A stretch of DNA of 64,000 nt, taken from Aradus depressus. Taxonomy: Eukaryota > Arthropoda > Insecta > Hemiptera > Aradidae. Location: assembly GCA_963662175.1 (NCBI GenBank), contig OY759214.1, positions 4,960,001-5,024,000 of the forward strand, given 5' to 3'. The position numbers and the translations under genes are program-made. Below are positions 42,962-58,733 of this stretch, piece by piece. A model generated the notes under the pieces. The model was given only the letters and a program-made list of their open reading frames with translations. It had not been told where the DNA came from and searched no databases. Each line of letters opens with the position of its first letter. Within the stretch, counting starts at the first letter, position 1.

Positions 42962-45900
42962 GATTCACACAAAACTGATCTGAGATCGATCAGTATTCAC
43001 ACATAATAGAGGGACTGGGAGCAGACTGGACCGTCAGTATTCACACATTAGTAGACGGGACTGGCACCAGACTAGACCGTCAGTATTCAAACATTATAGA
43101 CGGGACTGAGACCAGACTGGACCGTCAGTATTCACACATTATAGTCGGGACTGGGCCGTCACTATTCGCACATTATAGACGGGACTGGGACCAGACTGGA
43201 CCGTCAGTATTCACACATTATAGAAGGGACTGGGACCAAACTGGACCATCAGTATTCAAACATTATAGACGGGACTGGGACCAGACTGGACCGTCAGTAT
43301 TCACACATTATAGTCGGGACTGGGCCGCCAGTATTCACACATTATTGACGGGACTGGGACCAGACTGGACCGTCAGTATTCACACATATTAGACGAGACT
43401 GGGACCAGACTGGACCGTCAGTATTCACTCATTATAGACGGGACTGAAAACAGTCTGGACCATCAGTACTCACACATTATAGACGGGACTGGGACCAGAC
43501 TGGACTGTCAGTATTCACACATTATAGACGGGACTGGGACCAGACTGGACCATCAGTATTCACACATTATAGATGGGACTGGGAGCAGACAGGACCGTCA
43601 GAATTCACACATATTAGACGGGACTGGGACCAGACAGGACCGTCAGTATTCGAACATTATAGACGGGACTGGGACCAGACTCGACTGTCAGTATTCACAC
43701 ATTATAGACGGGACTGGGACCAGACTGGACTGTCAGTATTCACACATAATAGACGGGACTGTGACCAGACTGGACCGTCAGAATTCACACATTATAGATG
43801 GGACTGGGAGCAGACTGGACCGTCAGTATTCACACATTATAGATGGGACTGGGAGCAGACTGGACCGTCAGAATTCACACATATTAGACGGGACTGGGAC
43901 CAGACGGGACCGTCAGTATTCGAAGATTATAGACGGGACTGGGTCAGATGGACTGTCAGTATTCACACATAATAGACGGGACTGGGACCAGACTCGACTG
44001 TCAGTATTCACACATTATAGACGGGACTGGGACCAGACTGGACCATCAGTATTCACACATTATAGATGGGACTGGGAGCAGACAGGACCGTCAGAATTCG
44101 AACATTATAGACGGGACTGGGACCAGACTGGACTGTCAGTATTCACACATAATAGACGGGACTGTGACCAGACTGGACCGTCAGTATTCACACATTATAG
44201 ACGGGACTGGGATCAGACTGGACCGTCAGTATTCACACATTATAGACTGGACTGGGACCAGACTGGACCGTCAGTATTCACACATTATAGACGGGACTGG
44301 GACCAGACTGGACTGTCAGTATTCACACATAATAGACGGGACTGTGACCAGACTGGACCGTCAGAATTCACACATTATAGATGGGACTGGGAGCAGACTG
44401 GACCGTCAGTATTCACACATTATAGATGGGACTGGGAGCAGACTGGACCGTCAGAATTCACACATATTAGACGGGACTGGGACCAGACGGGACCGTCAGT
44501 ATTCGAACATTTCAGACGGGACTGGGTCAGACTGGACTGTCAGTATTCACACATAATAGACGGGACTGTGACCAGACTGGACCGTCTGTATTCACACATA
44601 ATAAAGAGACTGGGATCAATCTAGACCGTCAGTATTCACACATAATAGACGGACTGGAAACTATCTAGACCGTCAGTATTCACACATAATAGACGGACTA
44701 GAAACAGTATCTGGACCGTCAGTATTCACACATTATAGAGGGGACTAGGACCAGATTGGACCATCAGTATTCATACATTATAGACGGGACTGGGACCAGA
44801 CCGGACCGTCAGTATTCACACATTATAGACGGGACTGGGACCAGACTGGACCGTCAGTATTCACACATTATAGACGGGACTGGGACCAGACTGGACCGTC
44901 AGTATTCACACATTAGTAGACGGGACTGGGACCAGACTGGACCGTCAGTATTCACACATTAGTAGACGGGGCTGGGACCAGACTGGACCGTCAGTATTCA
45001 CACATTATAGACCGGACTGGGACCAGACTGGACTGTCAGTATTCACACATAATAGACGGGACTGTGACCAGACTGGACCGTCAGAATTCACACATTATAG
45101 ATGGGACTGGGAGCAGACTGGACCGTCAGTATTCACACATTATAGATGGGACTGGGAGCAGACTGGACCGTCAGAATTCACACATATTAGACGGGACTGG
45201 GACCAGACGAGACCGTCAGTATTCGAACATTATAGACGGGACTGGGTCAGACTGGACTGTCAGTATTCACACATAATAGACGGGACTGTGACCAGACTGG
45301 ACCGTCTGTATTCACACATAATAAAGAGACTGGGATCAATCTAGACCGTCAGTATTCACACATAATAGACGGACTGGAAACTATCTAGACCGTCAGTATT
45401 CACACATAATAGACGGACTGGAAACAGTATCTGGACCGTCAGTATTCACACATTATAGAGGGGACTGGGACCAGATTGGACCATCAGTATTCATACATTA
45501 TAGACGGGACTGGGACCAGACTGGACCGTCAGTATTCACACATTATAGACGGGACTGGGACCAGACTGGACCGTCAGTATTCACACATTAGTAGACGGGA
45601 CTGGGACCAGACTGGACCGTCAGTATTCACACATTAGTAGACGAGGCTGGGACCAGACTGGACCGTCAGTATTCACACATTATAGACGGGACTGGGACCA
45701 GACTGGACCGTCAGTATTCACACATTATAGTCGGGACTGGGCCGTCACTATTCGCACATTATAGACGGGACTGGGACCAGACTGGACCGTCAGTATTCAC
45801 ACATTATAGACGGTACTGGGACCAGACTGGACCGTCAGTATTCACACATTATAGACGGGACTGGGACCAGACTGGACCGTCAGTATTCACACATTAGTAG

Positions 45901-48900
45901 ACGGGACTGGGACCAGACTGGACCGTCAGTATTCACACATTAGTAGACGGGGCTGGGACCAGACTGGACCGTCAGTATTCACACATTATAGACCGGACTG
46001 GGACCAGACTGGACTGTCAGTATTCACACATAATAGACGGGACTGTGACCAGACTGGACCGTCAGAATTCACACATTATAGATGGGACTGGGAGCAGACT
46101 GGACCGTCAGTATTCACACATTATAGATGGGACTGGGAGCAGACTGGACCGTCAGAATTCACACATATTAGACGGGACTGGGACCAGACGAGACCGTCAG
46201 TATTCGAACATTATAGACGGGACTGGGTCAGACTGGACTGTCAGTATTCACACATAATAGACGGGACTGTGACCAGACTGGACCGTCTGTATTCACACAT
46301 AATAAAGAGACTGGGATCAATCTAGACCGTCAGTATTCACACATAATAGACGGACTGGAAACTATCTAGACCGTCAGTATTCACACATAATAGACGGACT
46401 GGAAACAGTATCTGGACCGTCAGTATTCACACATTATAGAGGGGACTGGGACCAGATTGGACCATCAGTATTCATACATTATAGACGGGACTGGGACCAG
46501 ACTGGACCGTCAGTATTCACACATTATAGACGGGACTGGGACCAGACTGGACCGTCAGTATTCACACATTAGTAGACGGGACTGGGACCAGACTGGACCG
46601 TCAGTATTCACACATTAGTAGACGAGGCTGGGACCAGACTGGACCGTCAGTATTCACACATTATAGACGGGACTGGGACCAGACTGGACCGTCAGTATTC
46701 ACACATTATAGTCGGGACTGGGCCGTCACTATTCGCACATTATAGACGGGACTGGGACCAGACTGGACCGTCAGTATTCACACATTATAGAAGGGACTGG
46801 GACCAAACTGGACCATCAGTATTCGAACATTATAGACGGGACTGGGACCAGACTGGACCGTCAGTATTCACACATTATAGTCGGGACTGGGCCGCCAGTA
46901 TTCACGCATTATTGACGGGACTGGGACCAGACTGGACCGTCAGTATTCACACATATTAGACGAGACTGGGACCAGACTGGACCGTCAGTATTCACTCATT
47001 ATAGACGGGACTGAAAACAGTCTGGACCATCAGTACTCACACATTATAGACGGGACTGGGACCAGACTGGACTGTCAGTATTCACACATTATAGACGGGA
47101 CTGGGACCAGACTGGACCATCAGTATTCACACATTATAGATGGGACTGGGAGCAGACAGGACCGTCGGAATTCACACATATTAGACGGGACTGGGACCAG
47201 ACAGGACCGTCAGTATTCGAACATTATAGACGGGACTGGGACCAGACTCGACTGTCAGTATTCACACATTATAGACGGGACTGGGACCAGACTGGGCTGT
47301 CAGTATTCACACATAATAGACGGGACTGTGACCAGACTGGACCGTCAGAATTCACACATTATAGATGGGACTGGGAGCAGACTGGACCGTCAGTATTCAC
47401 ACATTATAGATGGGACTGGGAGCAGACTGGACCGTCAGAATTCACACATATTAGACGGGACTGGGACCAGACGGGACCGTCAGTATTCGAAGATTATAGA
47501 CGGGACTGGGTCAGACTGGACTGTCAGTATTCACACATAATAGACGGGACTGGGACCAGACTCGACTGTCAGTATTCACACATTATAGACGGGACTGGGA
47601 CCAGACTGGACCATCAGTATTCACACATTATAGATGGGACTGGGAGCAGACAGGACCGTCAGAATTCGAACATTATAGACGGGACTGGGACCAGACTGGA
47701 CTGTCAGTATTCACACATAATAGACGGGACTGTGACCAGACTGGACCGTCAGTATTCACACATTATAGACGGGACTGGGATCAGACTGGACCGTCAGTAT
47801 TCACACATTATAGACTGGACTGGGACCAGACTGGACCGTCAGTATTCACACATTATAGACGGGACTGGGACCAGACTGGACTGTCAGTATTCACACATAA
47901 TAGACGGGACTGTGACCAGACTGGACCGTCAGAATTCACACATTATAGATGGGACTGGGAGCAGACTGGACCGTCAGTATTCACACATTATAGATGGGAC
48001 TGGGAGCAGACTGGACCGTCAGAATTCACACATATTAGACGGGACTGGGACCAGACGGGACCGTCAGTATTCGAACATTTCAGACGGGACTGGGTCAGAC
48101 TGGACTGTCAGTATTCACACATAATAGACGGGACTGTGACCAGACTGGACCGTCTGTATTCACACATAATAAAGAGACTGGGATCAATCTAGACCGTCAG
48201 TATTCACACATAATAGACGGACTGGAAACTATCTAGACCGTCAGTATTCACACATAATAGACGGGACTGTGACCAGACTGGACCGTCAGTATTCACACAT
48301 TATAGAGGAGACTGGGACCAGATTGGACCATCAGTATTCATACATTATAGACGGGACTGGGACCAGACCGGACCGTCAGTATTCACACATTATAGACGGG
48401 ACTGGGACCAGACTGGACCGTCAGTATTCACACATTATAGACGGGACTGGGACCAGACTGGACCGTCAGTATTCACACATTAGTAGACGGGACTGGGACC
48501 AGACTGGACCGTCAGTATTCACACATTAGTAGACGGGGCTGGGACCAGACTGGACCGTCAGTATTCACACATTATAGACCGGACTGGGACCAGACTGGAC
48601 TGTCAGTATTCACACATAATAGACGGGACTGTGACCAGACTGGACCGTCAGAATTCACACATTATAGATGGGACTGGGAGCAGACTGGACCGTCAGTATT
48701 CACACATTATAGATGGGACTGGGAGCAGACTGGACCGTCAGAATTCACACATATTAGACGGGACTGGGACCAGACGAGACCGTCAGTATTCGAACATTAT
48801 AGACGGGACTGGGTCAGACTGGACTGTCAGTATTCACACATAATAGACGGGACTGTGACCAGACTGGACCGTCTGTATTCACACATAATAAAGAGACTGG

Positions 48901-51900
48901 GATCAATCTAGACCGTCAGTATTCACACATAATAGACGGACTGGAAACTATCTAGACCGTCAGTATTCACACATAATAGACGGACTGGAAACAGTATCTG
49001 GACCGTCAGTATTCACACATTATAGAGGGGACTGGGACCAGATTGGACCATCAGTATTCATACATTATAGACGGGACTGGGACCAGACTGGACCGTCAGT
49101 ATTCACACATTATAGACGGGACTGGGACCAGACTGGACCGTCAGTATTCACACATTAGTAGACGGGACTGGGACCAGACTGGACCGTCAGTATTCACACA
49201 TTAGTAGACGAGGCTGGGACCAGACTGGACCGTCAGTATTCACACATTATAGACGGGACTGGGACCAGACTGGACCGTCAGTATTCACACATTATAGTCG
49301 GGACTGGGCCGTCACTATTCGCACATTATAGACGGGACTGGGACCAGACTGGACCGTCAGTATTCACACATTATAGAAGGGACTGGGACCAAACTGGACC
49401 ATCAGTATTCGAACATTATAGACGGGACTGGGACCAGACTGGACCGTCAGTATTCACACATTATAGTCGGGACTGGGCCGCCAGTATTCACGCATTATTG
49501 ACGGGACTGGGACCAGACTGGACCGTCAGTATTCACACATATTAGACGGGACTGGGACCAGACTGGACCGTCAGTATTCACTCATTATAGACGGGACTGA
49601 AAACAGTCTGGACCATCAGTACTCACACATTATAGACGGGACTGGGACCAGACTGGACTGTCAGTATTCACACATTATAGACGGGACTGGGACCAGACTG
49701 GACCATCAGTATTCACACATTATAGATGGGACTGGGAGCAGAGCAGACAGGACCGTCGGAATTCACACATATTAGACGGGACTGGGACCAGACAGGACCG
49801 TCAGTATTCGAACATTATAGACGGGACTGGGACCAGACTCGACTGTCAGTATTCACACATTATAGACGGGACTGGGACCAGACTGGACTGTCAGTATTCA
49901 CACATAATAGACGGGACTGTGACCAGACTGGACCGTCAGAATTCACACATTATAGATGGGACTGGGAGCAGACTGGACCGTCAGTATTCACACATTATAG
50001 ATGGGACTGGGAGCAGACTGGACCGTCAGAATTCACACATATTAGACGGGACTGGGACCAGACGGGACCGTCAGTATTCGAAGATTATAGACGGGACTGG
50101 GTCAGACTGGACTGTCAGTATTCACACATAATAGACGGGACTGGGACCAGACTCGACTGTCAGTATTCACACATTATAGACGGGACTGGGACCAGACTGG
50201 ACCATCAGTATTCACACATTATAGATGGGACTGGGAGCAGACAGGACCGTCAGAATTCGAACATTATAGACGGGACTGGGACCAGACTGGACTGTCAGTA
50301 TTCACACATAATAGACGGGACTGTGACCAGACTGGACCGTCAGTATTCACACATTATAGACGGGACTGGGATCAGACTGGACCGTCAGTATTCACACATT
50401 ATAGACTGGACTGGGACCAGACTGGACCGTCAGTATTCACACATTATAGACGGGACTGGGACCAGACTGGACTGTCAGTATTCACACATAATAGACGGGA
50501 CCGTGACCAGACTGGACCGTCAGAATTCACACATTATAGATGGGACTGGGAGCAGACTGGACCGTCAGTATTCACACATTATAGATGGGACTGGGAGCAG
50601 ACTGGACCGTCAGAATTCACACATATTAGACGGGACTGGGACCAGACGGGACCGTCAGTATTCGAACATTTCAGACGGGACTGGGTCAGACTGGACTGTC
50701 AGTATTCACACATAATAGACGGGACTGTGACCAGACTGGACCGTCTGTATTCACACATAATAAAGAGACTGGGATCAATCTAGACCGTCAGTATTCACAC
50801 ATAATAGACGGACTGGAAACTATCTAGACCGTCAGTATTCACACATAATAGACGGGACTGTGACCAGACTGGACCGTCAGTATTCACACATTATAGAGGG
50901 GACTGGGACCAGATTGGACCATCAGTATTCATACATTATAGACGGGACTGGGACCAGACCGGACCGTCAGTATTCACACATTATAGACGGGACTGGGACC
51001 AGACTGGACCGTCAGTATTCACACATTATAGACGGGACTGGGACCAGACTGGACCGTCAGTATTCACACATTAGTAGACGGGACTGGGACCAGACTGGAC
51101 CGTCAGTATTCACACATTAGTAGACGGGGCTGGGACCAGACTGGACCGTCAGTATTCACACATTATAGACCGGACTGGGACCAGACTGGACTGTCAGTAT
51201 TCACACATAATAGACGGGACTGTGACCAGACTGGACCGTCAGAATTCACACATTATAGATGGGACTGGGAGCAGACTGGACCGTCAGTATTCACACATTA
51301 TAGATGGGACTGGGAGCAGACTGGACCGTCAGAATTCACACATATTAGACGGGACTGGGACCAGACGAGACCGTCAGTATTCGAACATTATAGACGGGAC
51401 TGGGTCAGACTGGACTGTCAGTATTCACACATAATAGACGGGACTGTGACCAGACTGGACCGTCTGTATTCACACATAATAAAGAGACTGGGATCAATCT
51501 AGACCGTCAGTATTCACACATAATAGACGGACTGGAAACTATCTAGACCGTCAGTATTCACACATAATAGACGGACTGGAAACAGTATCTGGACCGTCAG
51601 TATTCACACATTATAGAGGGGACTGGGACCAGATTGGACCATCAGTATTCATACATTATAGACGGGACTGGGACCAGACTGGACCGTCAGTATTCACACA
51701 TTATAGACGGGACTGGGACCAGACTGGACCGTCAGTATTCACACATTATAGTCGGGACTGGGCCGTCACTATTCGCACATTATAGACGGGACTGGGACCA
51801 GACTGGACCGTCAGTATTCACACATTATAGAAGGGACTGGGACCAAACTGGACCATCAGTATTCAAACATTATAGACGGGACTGGGACCAGACTGGACCG

Positions 51901-54900
51901 TCAGTATTCACACATTATAGTCGGGACTGGGCCGCCAGTATTCACGCATTATTGACGGGACTGGGACCAGACTGGACCGTCAGTATTCACACATATTAGA
52001 CGAGACTGGGACCAGACTGGACCGTCAGTATTCACTCATTATAGACGGGACTGAAAACAGTCTGGACCATCAGTACTCACACATTATAGACGGGACTGGG
52101 ACCAGACTGGACTGTCAGTATTCACACATTATAGACGGGACTGGGACCAGACTGGACCATCAGTATTCACACATTATAGACGGGACTGGGACCAGACGAG
52201 ACCGTCAGTATTCGAACATTATAGACGGGACTGGGTCAGACTGGACTGTCAGTATTCACACATAATAGACGGGACTGTGACCAGACTGGACCGTCTGTAT
52301 TCACACATAATAAAGAGACTGGGATCAATCTAGACCGTCAGTATTCACACATAATAGACGGACTGGAAACTATCTAGACCGTCAGTATTCACACATAATA
52401 GACGGACTGGAAACAGTATCTGGACCGTCAGTATTCACACATTATAGAGGGGACTGGGACCAGATTGGACCATCAGTATTCATACATTATAGACGGGACT
52501 GGGACCAGACTGGACCGTCAGTATTCACACATATTAGACGGGACTGGGACCAGACGGGACCGTCAGTATTCGAACATTTCAGACGGGACTGGGTCAGACT
52601 GGACTGTCAGTATTCACACATAATAGACGGGACTGTGACCAGACTGGACCGTCTGTATTCACACATAATAAAGAGACTGGGATCAATCTAGACCGTCAGT
52701 ATTCACACATAATAGACGGACTGGAAACTATCTAGACCGTCAGTATTCACACATAATAGACGGGACTGTGACCAGACTGGACCGTCAGTATTCACACATT
52801 ATAGAGGGGACTGGGACCAGATTGGACCATCAGTATTCATACATTATAGACGGGACTGGGACCAGACCGGACCGTCAGTATTCACACATTATAGACGGGA
52901 CTGGGACCAGACTGGACCGTCAGTATTCACACATTATAGACGGGACTGGGACCAGACTGGACCGTCAGTATTCACACATTAGTAGACGGGACTGGGACCA
53001 GACTGGACCGTCAGTATTCACACATTAGTAGACGGGGCTGGGACCAGACTGGACCGTCAGTATTCACACATTATAGACCGGACTGGGACCAGACTGGACT
53101 GTCAGTATTCACACATAATAGACGGGACTGTGACCAGACTGGACCGTCAGAATTCACACATTATAGATGGGACTGGGAGCAGACTGGACCGTCAGTATTC
53201 ACACATTATAGATGGGACTGGGAGCAGACTGGACCGTCAGAATTCACACATATTAGACGGGACTGGGACCAGACGAGACCGTCAGTATTCGAACATTATA
53301 GACGGGACTGGGTCAGACTGGACTGTCAGTATTCACACATAATAGACGGGACTGTGACCAGACTGGACCGTCTGTATTCACACATAATAAAGAGACTGGG
53401 ATCAATCTAGACCGTCAGTATTCACACATAATAGACGGACTGGAAACTATCTAGACCGTCAGTATTCACACATAATAGACGGACTGGAAACAGTATCTGG
53501 ACCGTCAGTATTCACACATTATAGAGGGGACTGGGACCAGATTGGACCATCAGTATTCATACATTATAGACGGGACTGGGACCAGACTGGACCGTCAGTA
53601 TTCACACATTATAGACGGGACTGGGACCAGACTGGACCGTCAGTATTCACACATTAGTAGACGGGACTGGGACCAGACTGGACCGTCAGTATTCACACAT
53701 TAGTAGACGAGGCTGGGACCAGACTGGACCGTCAGTATTCACACATTATAGACGGGACTGGGACCAGACTGGACCGTCAGTATTCACACATTATAGTCGG
53801 GACTGGGCCGTCACTATTCGCACATTATAGACGGGACTGGGACCAGACTGGACCGTCAGTATTCACACATTATAGAAGGGACTGGGACCAAACTGGACCA
53901 TCAGTATTCGAACATTATAGACGGGACTGGGACCAGACTGGACCGTCAGTATTCACACATTATAGTCGGGACTGGGCCGCCAGTATTCACGCATTATTGA
54001 CGGGACTGGGACCAGACTGGACCGTCAGTATTCACACATATTAGACGGGACTGGGACCAGACTGGACCGTCAGTATTCACTCATTATAGACGGGACTGAA
54101 AACAGTCTGGACCATCAGTACTCACACATTATAGACGGGACTGGGACCAGACTGGACTGTCAGTATTCACACATTATAGACGGGACTGGGACCAGACTGG
54201 ACCATCAGTATTCACACATTATAGATGGGACTGGGAGCAGAGCAGACAGGACCGTCGGAATTCACACATATTAGACGGGACTGGGACCAGACAGGACCGT
54301 CAGTATTCGAACATTATAGACGGGACTGGGACCAGACTCGACTGTCAGTATTCACACATTATAGACGGGACTGGGACCAGACTGGACTGTCAGTATTCAC
54401 ACATAATAGACGGGACTGTGACCAGACTGGACCGTCAGAATTCACACATTATAGATGGGACTGGGAGCAGACTGGACCGTCAGTATTCACACATTATAGA
54501 TGGGACTGGGAGCAGACTGGACCGTCAGAATTCACACATATTAGACGGGACTGGGACCAGACGGGACCGTCAGTATTCGAAGATTATAGACGGGACTGGG
54601 TCAGACTGGACTGTCAGTATTCACACATAATAGACGGGACTGGGACCAGACTCGACTGTCAGTATTCACACATTATAGACGGGACTGGGACCAGACTGGA
54701 CCATCAGTATTCACACATTATAGATGGGACTGGGAGCAGACAGGACCGTCAGAATTCGAACATTATAGACGGGACTGGGACCAGACTGGACTGTCAGTAT
54801 TCACACATAATAGACGGGACTGTGACCAGACTGGACCGTCAGTATTCACACATTATAGACGGGACTGGGATCAGACTGGACCGTCAGTATTCACACATTA

Positions 54901-57900
54901 TAGACTGGACTGGGACCAGACTGGACCGTCAGTATTCACACATTATAGACGGGACTGGGACCAGACTGGACTGTCAGTATTCACACATAATAGACGGGAC
55001 TGTGACCAGACTGGACCGTCAGAATTCACACATTATAGATGGGACTGGGAGCAGACTGGACCGTCAGTATTCACACATTATAGATGGGACTGGGAGCAGA
55101 CTGGACCGTCAGAATTCACACATATTAGACGGGACTGGGACCAGACGGGACCGTCAGTATTCGAACATTTCAGACGGGACTGGGTCAGACTGGACTGTCA
55201 GTATTCACACATAATAGACGGGACTGTGACCAGACTGGACCGTCTGTATTCACACATAATAAAGAGACTGGGATCAATCTAGACCGTCAGTATTCACACA
55301 TAATAGACGGACTGGAAACTATCTAGACCGTCAGTATTCACACATAATAGACGGGACTGTGACCAGACTGGACCGTCAGTATTCACACATTATAGAGGGG
55401 ACTGGGACCAGATTGGACCATCAGTATTCATACATTATAGACGGGACTGGGACCAGACCGGACCGTCAGTATTCACACATTATAGACGGGACTGGGACCA
55501 GACTGGACCGTCAGTATTCACACATTATAGACGGGACTGGGACCAGACTGGACCGTCAGTATTCACACATTAGTAGACGGGACTGGGACCAGACTGGACC
55601 GTCAGTATTCACACATTAGTAGACGGGGCTGGGACCAGACTGGACCGTCAGTATTCACACATTATAGACCGGACTGGGACCAGACTGGACTGTCAGTATT
55701 CACACATAATAGACGGGACTGTGACCAGACTGGACCGTCAGAATTCACACATTATAGATGGGACTGGGAGCAGACTGGACCGTCAGTATTCACACATTAT
55801 AGATGGGACTGGGAGCAGACTGGACCGTCAGAATTCACACATATTAGACGGGACTGGGACCAGACGAGACCGTCAGTATTCGAACATTATAGACGGGACT
55901 GGGTCAGACTGGACTGTCAGTATTCACACATAATAGACGGGACTGTGACCAGACTGGACCGTCTGTATTCACACATAATAAAGAGACTGGGATCAATCTA
56001 GACCGTCAGTATTCACACATAATAGACGGACTGGAAACTATCTAGACCGTCAGTATTCACACATAATAGACGGACTGGAAACAGTATCTGGACCGTCAGT
56101 ATTCACACATTATAGAGGGGACTGGGACCAGATTGGACCATCAGTATTCATACATTATAGACGGGACTGGGACCAGACTGGACCGTCAGTATTCACACAT
56201 TATAGACGGGACTGGGACCAGACTGGACCGTCAGTATTCACACATTATAGTCGGGACTGGGCCGTCACTATTCGCACATTATAGACGGGACTGGGACCAG
56301 ACTGGACCGTCAGTATTCACACATTATAGAAGGGACTGGGACCAAACTGGACCATCAGTATTCAAACATTATAGACGGGACTGGGACCAGACTGGACCGT
56401 CAGTATTCACACATTATAGTCGGGACTGGGCCGCCAGTATTCACGCATTATTGACGGGACTGGGACCAGACTGGACCGTCAGTATTCACACATATTAGAC
56501 GAGACTGGGACCAGACTGGACCGTCAGTATTCACTCATTATAGACGGGACTGAAAACAGTCTGGACCATCAGTACTCACACATTATAGACGGGACTGGGA
56601 CCAGACTGGACTGTCAGTATTCACACATTATAGACGGGACTGGGACCAGACTGGACCATCAGTATTCACACATTATAGATGGGACTGGGAGCAGACAGGA
56701 CCGTCAGAATTCACACATATTAGACGGGACTGGGACCAGACAGGACCGTCAGTATTCGAACATTATAGACGGGACTGGGACCAGACTCGACTGTCAGTAT
56801 TCACACATTATAGACGGGACTGGGACCAGACTGGACTGTCAGTATTCACACATAATAGACGGGACTGTGACCAGACTGGACCGTCAGAATTCACACATTA
56901 TAGATGGGACTGGGAGCAGACTGGACCGTCAGTATTCACACATTATAGATGGGACTGGGAGCAGACTGGACCGTCAGAATTCACACATATTAGACGGGAC
57001 TGGGACCAGACGGGACCGTCAGTATTCGAAGATTATAGACGGGACTGGGTCAGACTGGACTGTCAGTATTCACACATAATAGACGGGACTGGGACCAGAC
57101 TCGACTGTCAGTATTCACACATTATAGACGGGACTGGGACCAGACTGGACCATCAGTATTCACACATTATAGATGGGACTGGGAGCAGACAGGACCGTCA
57201 GAATTCGAACATTATAGACGGGACTGGGACCAGACTGGACTGTCAGTATTCACACATAATAGACGGGACTGTGACCAGACTGGACCGTCAGTATTCACAC
57301 ATTATAGACGGGACTGGGATCAGACTGAACCGTCAGTATTCACACATTATAGACTGGACTGGGACCAGACTGGACCGTCAGTATTCACACATTATAGACG
57401 GGACTGGGACCAGACTGGACTGTCAGTATTCACACATAATAGACGGGACTGTGACCAGACTGGACCGTCAGAATTCACACATTATAGATGGGACTGGGAG
57501 CAGACTGGACCGTCAGTATTCACACATTATAGATGGGACTGGGAGCAGACTGGACCGTCAGAATTCACACATATTAGTCGGGACTGGGACCAGACGGGAC
57601 CGTCAGTATTCGAACATTATAGACGGGACTGGGTCAGACTGGACTGTCAGTATTCACACATAATAGACGGGACTGTGACCAGACTGGACCGTCTGTATTC
57701 ACACATAATAAAGAGACTGGGATCAATCTAGACCGTCAGTATTCACACATAATAGACGGACTGGAAACTATCTAGACCGTCAGTATTCACACATAATAGA
57801 CGGACTGGAAACAGTATCTGGACCGTCAGTATTCACACATTATAGAGGGGACTGGGACCAGATTGGACCATCAGTATTCATACATTATAGACGGGACTGG

Positions 57901-58269
57901 GACCAGACCGGACCGTCAGTATTCACACATTATAGACGGGACTGGGACCAGACTGGACCGTCAGTATTCACACATTATAGACGGGACTGGGACCAGACTG
58001 GACCGTCAGTATTCACACATTAGTAGACGGGACTGGGACCAGACTGGACCGTCAGTATTCACACATTAGTAGACGGGGCTGGGACCAGACTGGACCGTCA
58101 GTATTCACACATTATAGACCGGACTGGGACCAGACTGGACTGTCAGTATTCACACATAATAGACGGGACTGTGACCAGACTGGACCGTCAGAATTCACAC
58201 ATTATAGACCGGACTGGGACTAGACTGGACTGTCAGTATTCACACATTAGTAGAGGGGACTGGGACCAG
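42962..58269. repeat. 15.3-kb satellite array of a 45-bp repeat with higher-order structure
   Basis: The monomer is about 45 bp: GGGACTGGGACCAGACTGGA, CCGTCAGTATTCACACATTA and TAGAC. Roughly 340 units. Variant monomers (34-bp short form with GGGCCGTCACTATTCGCACA; TAGTAGAC form; GGAAACAGTATCTGG form) recur in fixed order, giving periods of about 1.30 and 2.59 kb and a 4499-bp block. For example, the 329-codon open frames at 49726 and 54225 are 4499 bp apart and encode the same sequence. Because 45 is a multiple of three, two + frames stay open for long stretches (15-residue repeats such as DGTGTRLDRQYSHII and RRDWDQTGPSVFTHY). I regard these as by-products. The array lies within the predicted intron between exons 9 and 10. 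Confidence 0.96.
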
Positions 58270-58733
58270 CTTTTTGTATGTTTGCTTTATTTTTACATTT
58301 AGTTTTATTTGTGTACATATTAGCATACCGTTGGTTGAAAACGAAACCTTATAGGAGCTGTGTGTCCGTCTTTCTAGAAACCAAACTATTTGAGCTTGAA
58401 ATGGCTGTTTTTTTTTTTCTAAAATATCCAGAAGTACGGACCAGCGCCTGGAAAACTATGTGTCATCACAAAACATTTTCCTTCTCGTGGCGGAAATTAA
58501 GGAGTCTACTTGTGATATGAAAACTTACTGCGTCAGCATAGGGAGAGGGGGATGAAATTGTATCTCCTAAAATTTTGGGAGGGGCGCTAGTTCAACAAAT
58601 TATTGCTGTACACAAAATTTTAAAATAGGTCAAGGTCAAAAATGCATTAATTAATATCAGTGTTAGTTCCATTATCCTACTCCAGCTGTCAGTACACAGC
58701 TAGGTAGAACATAACCGCCAACGGGATGCACGA
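58270..58733. other. Intronic stretch after the satellite
   Basis: An ORF at 58278-58520 has no recognised motif. Nothing else seen. Confidence 0.4.

Noticed and set aside
42962..58269. Regular repeats that could suggest a CRISPR array or a repetitive structural protein gene
   Set aside because: There are no spacers, the units are contiguous 45-bp monomers, and the frame is broken by short monomers. The eukaryotic context excludes CRISPR. No start or splice context supports a gene.
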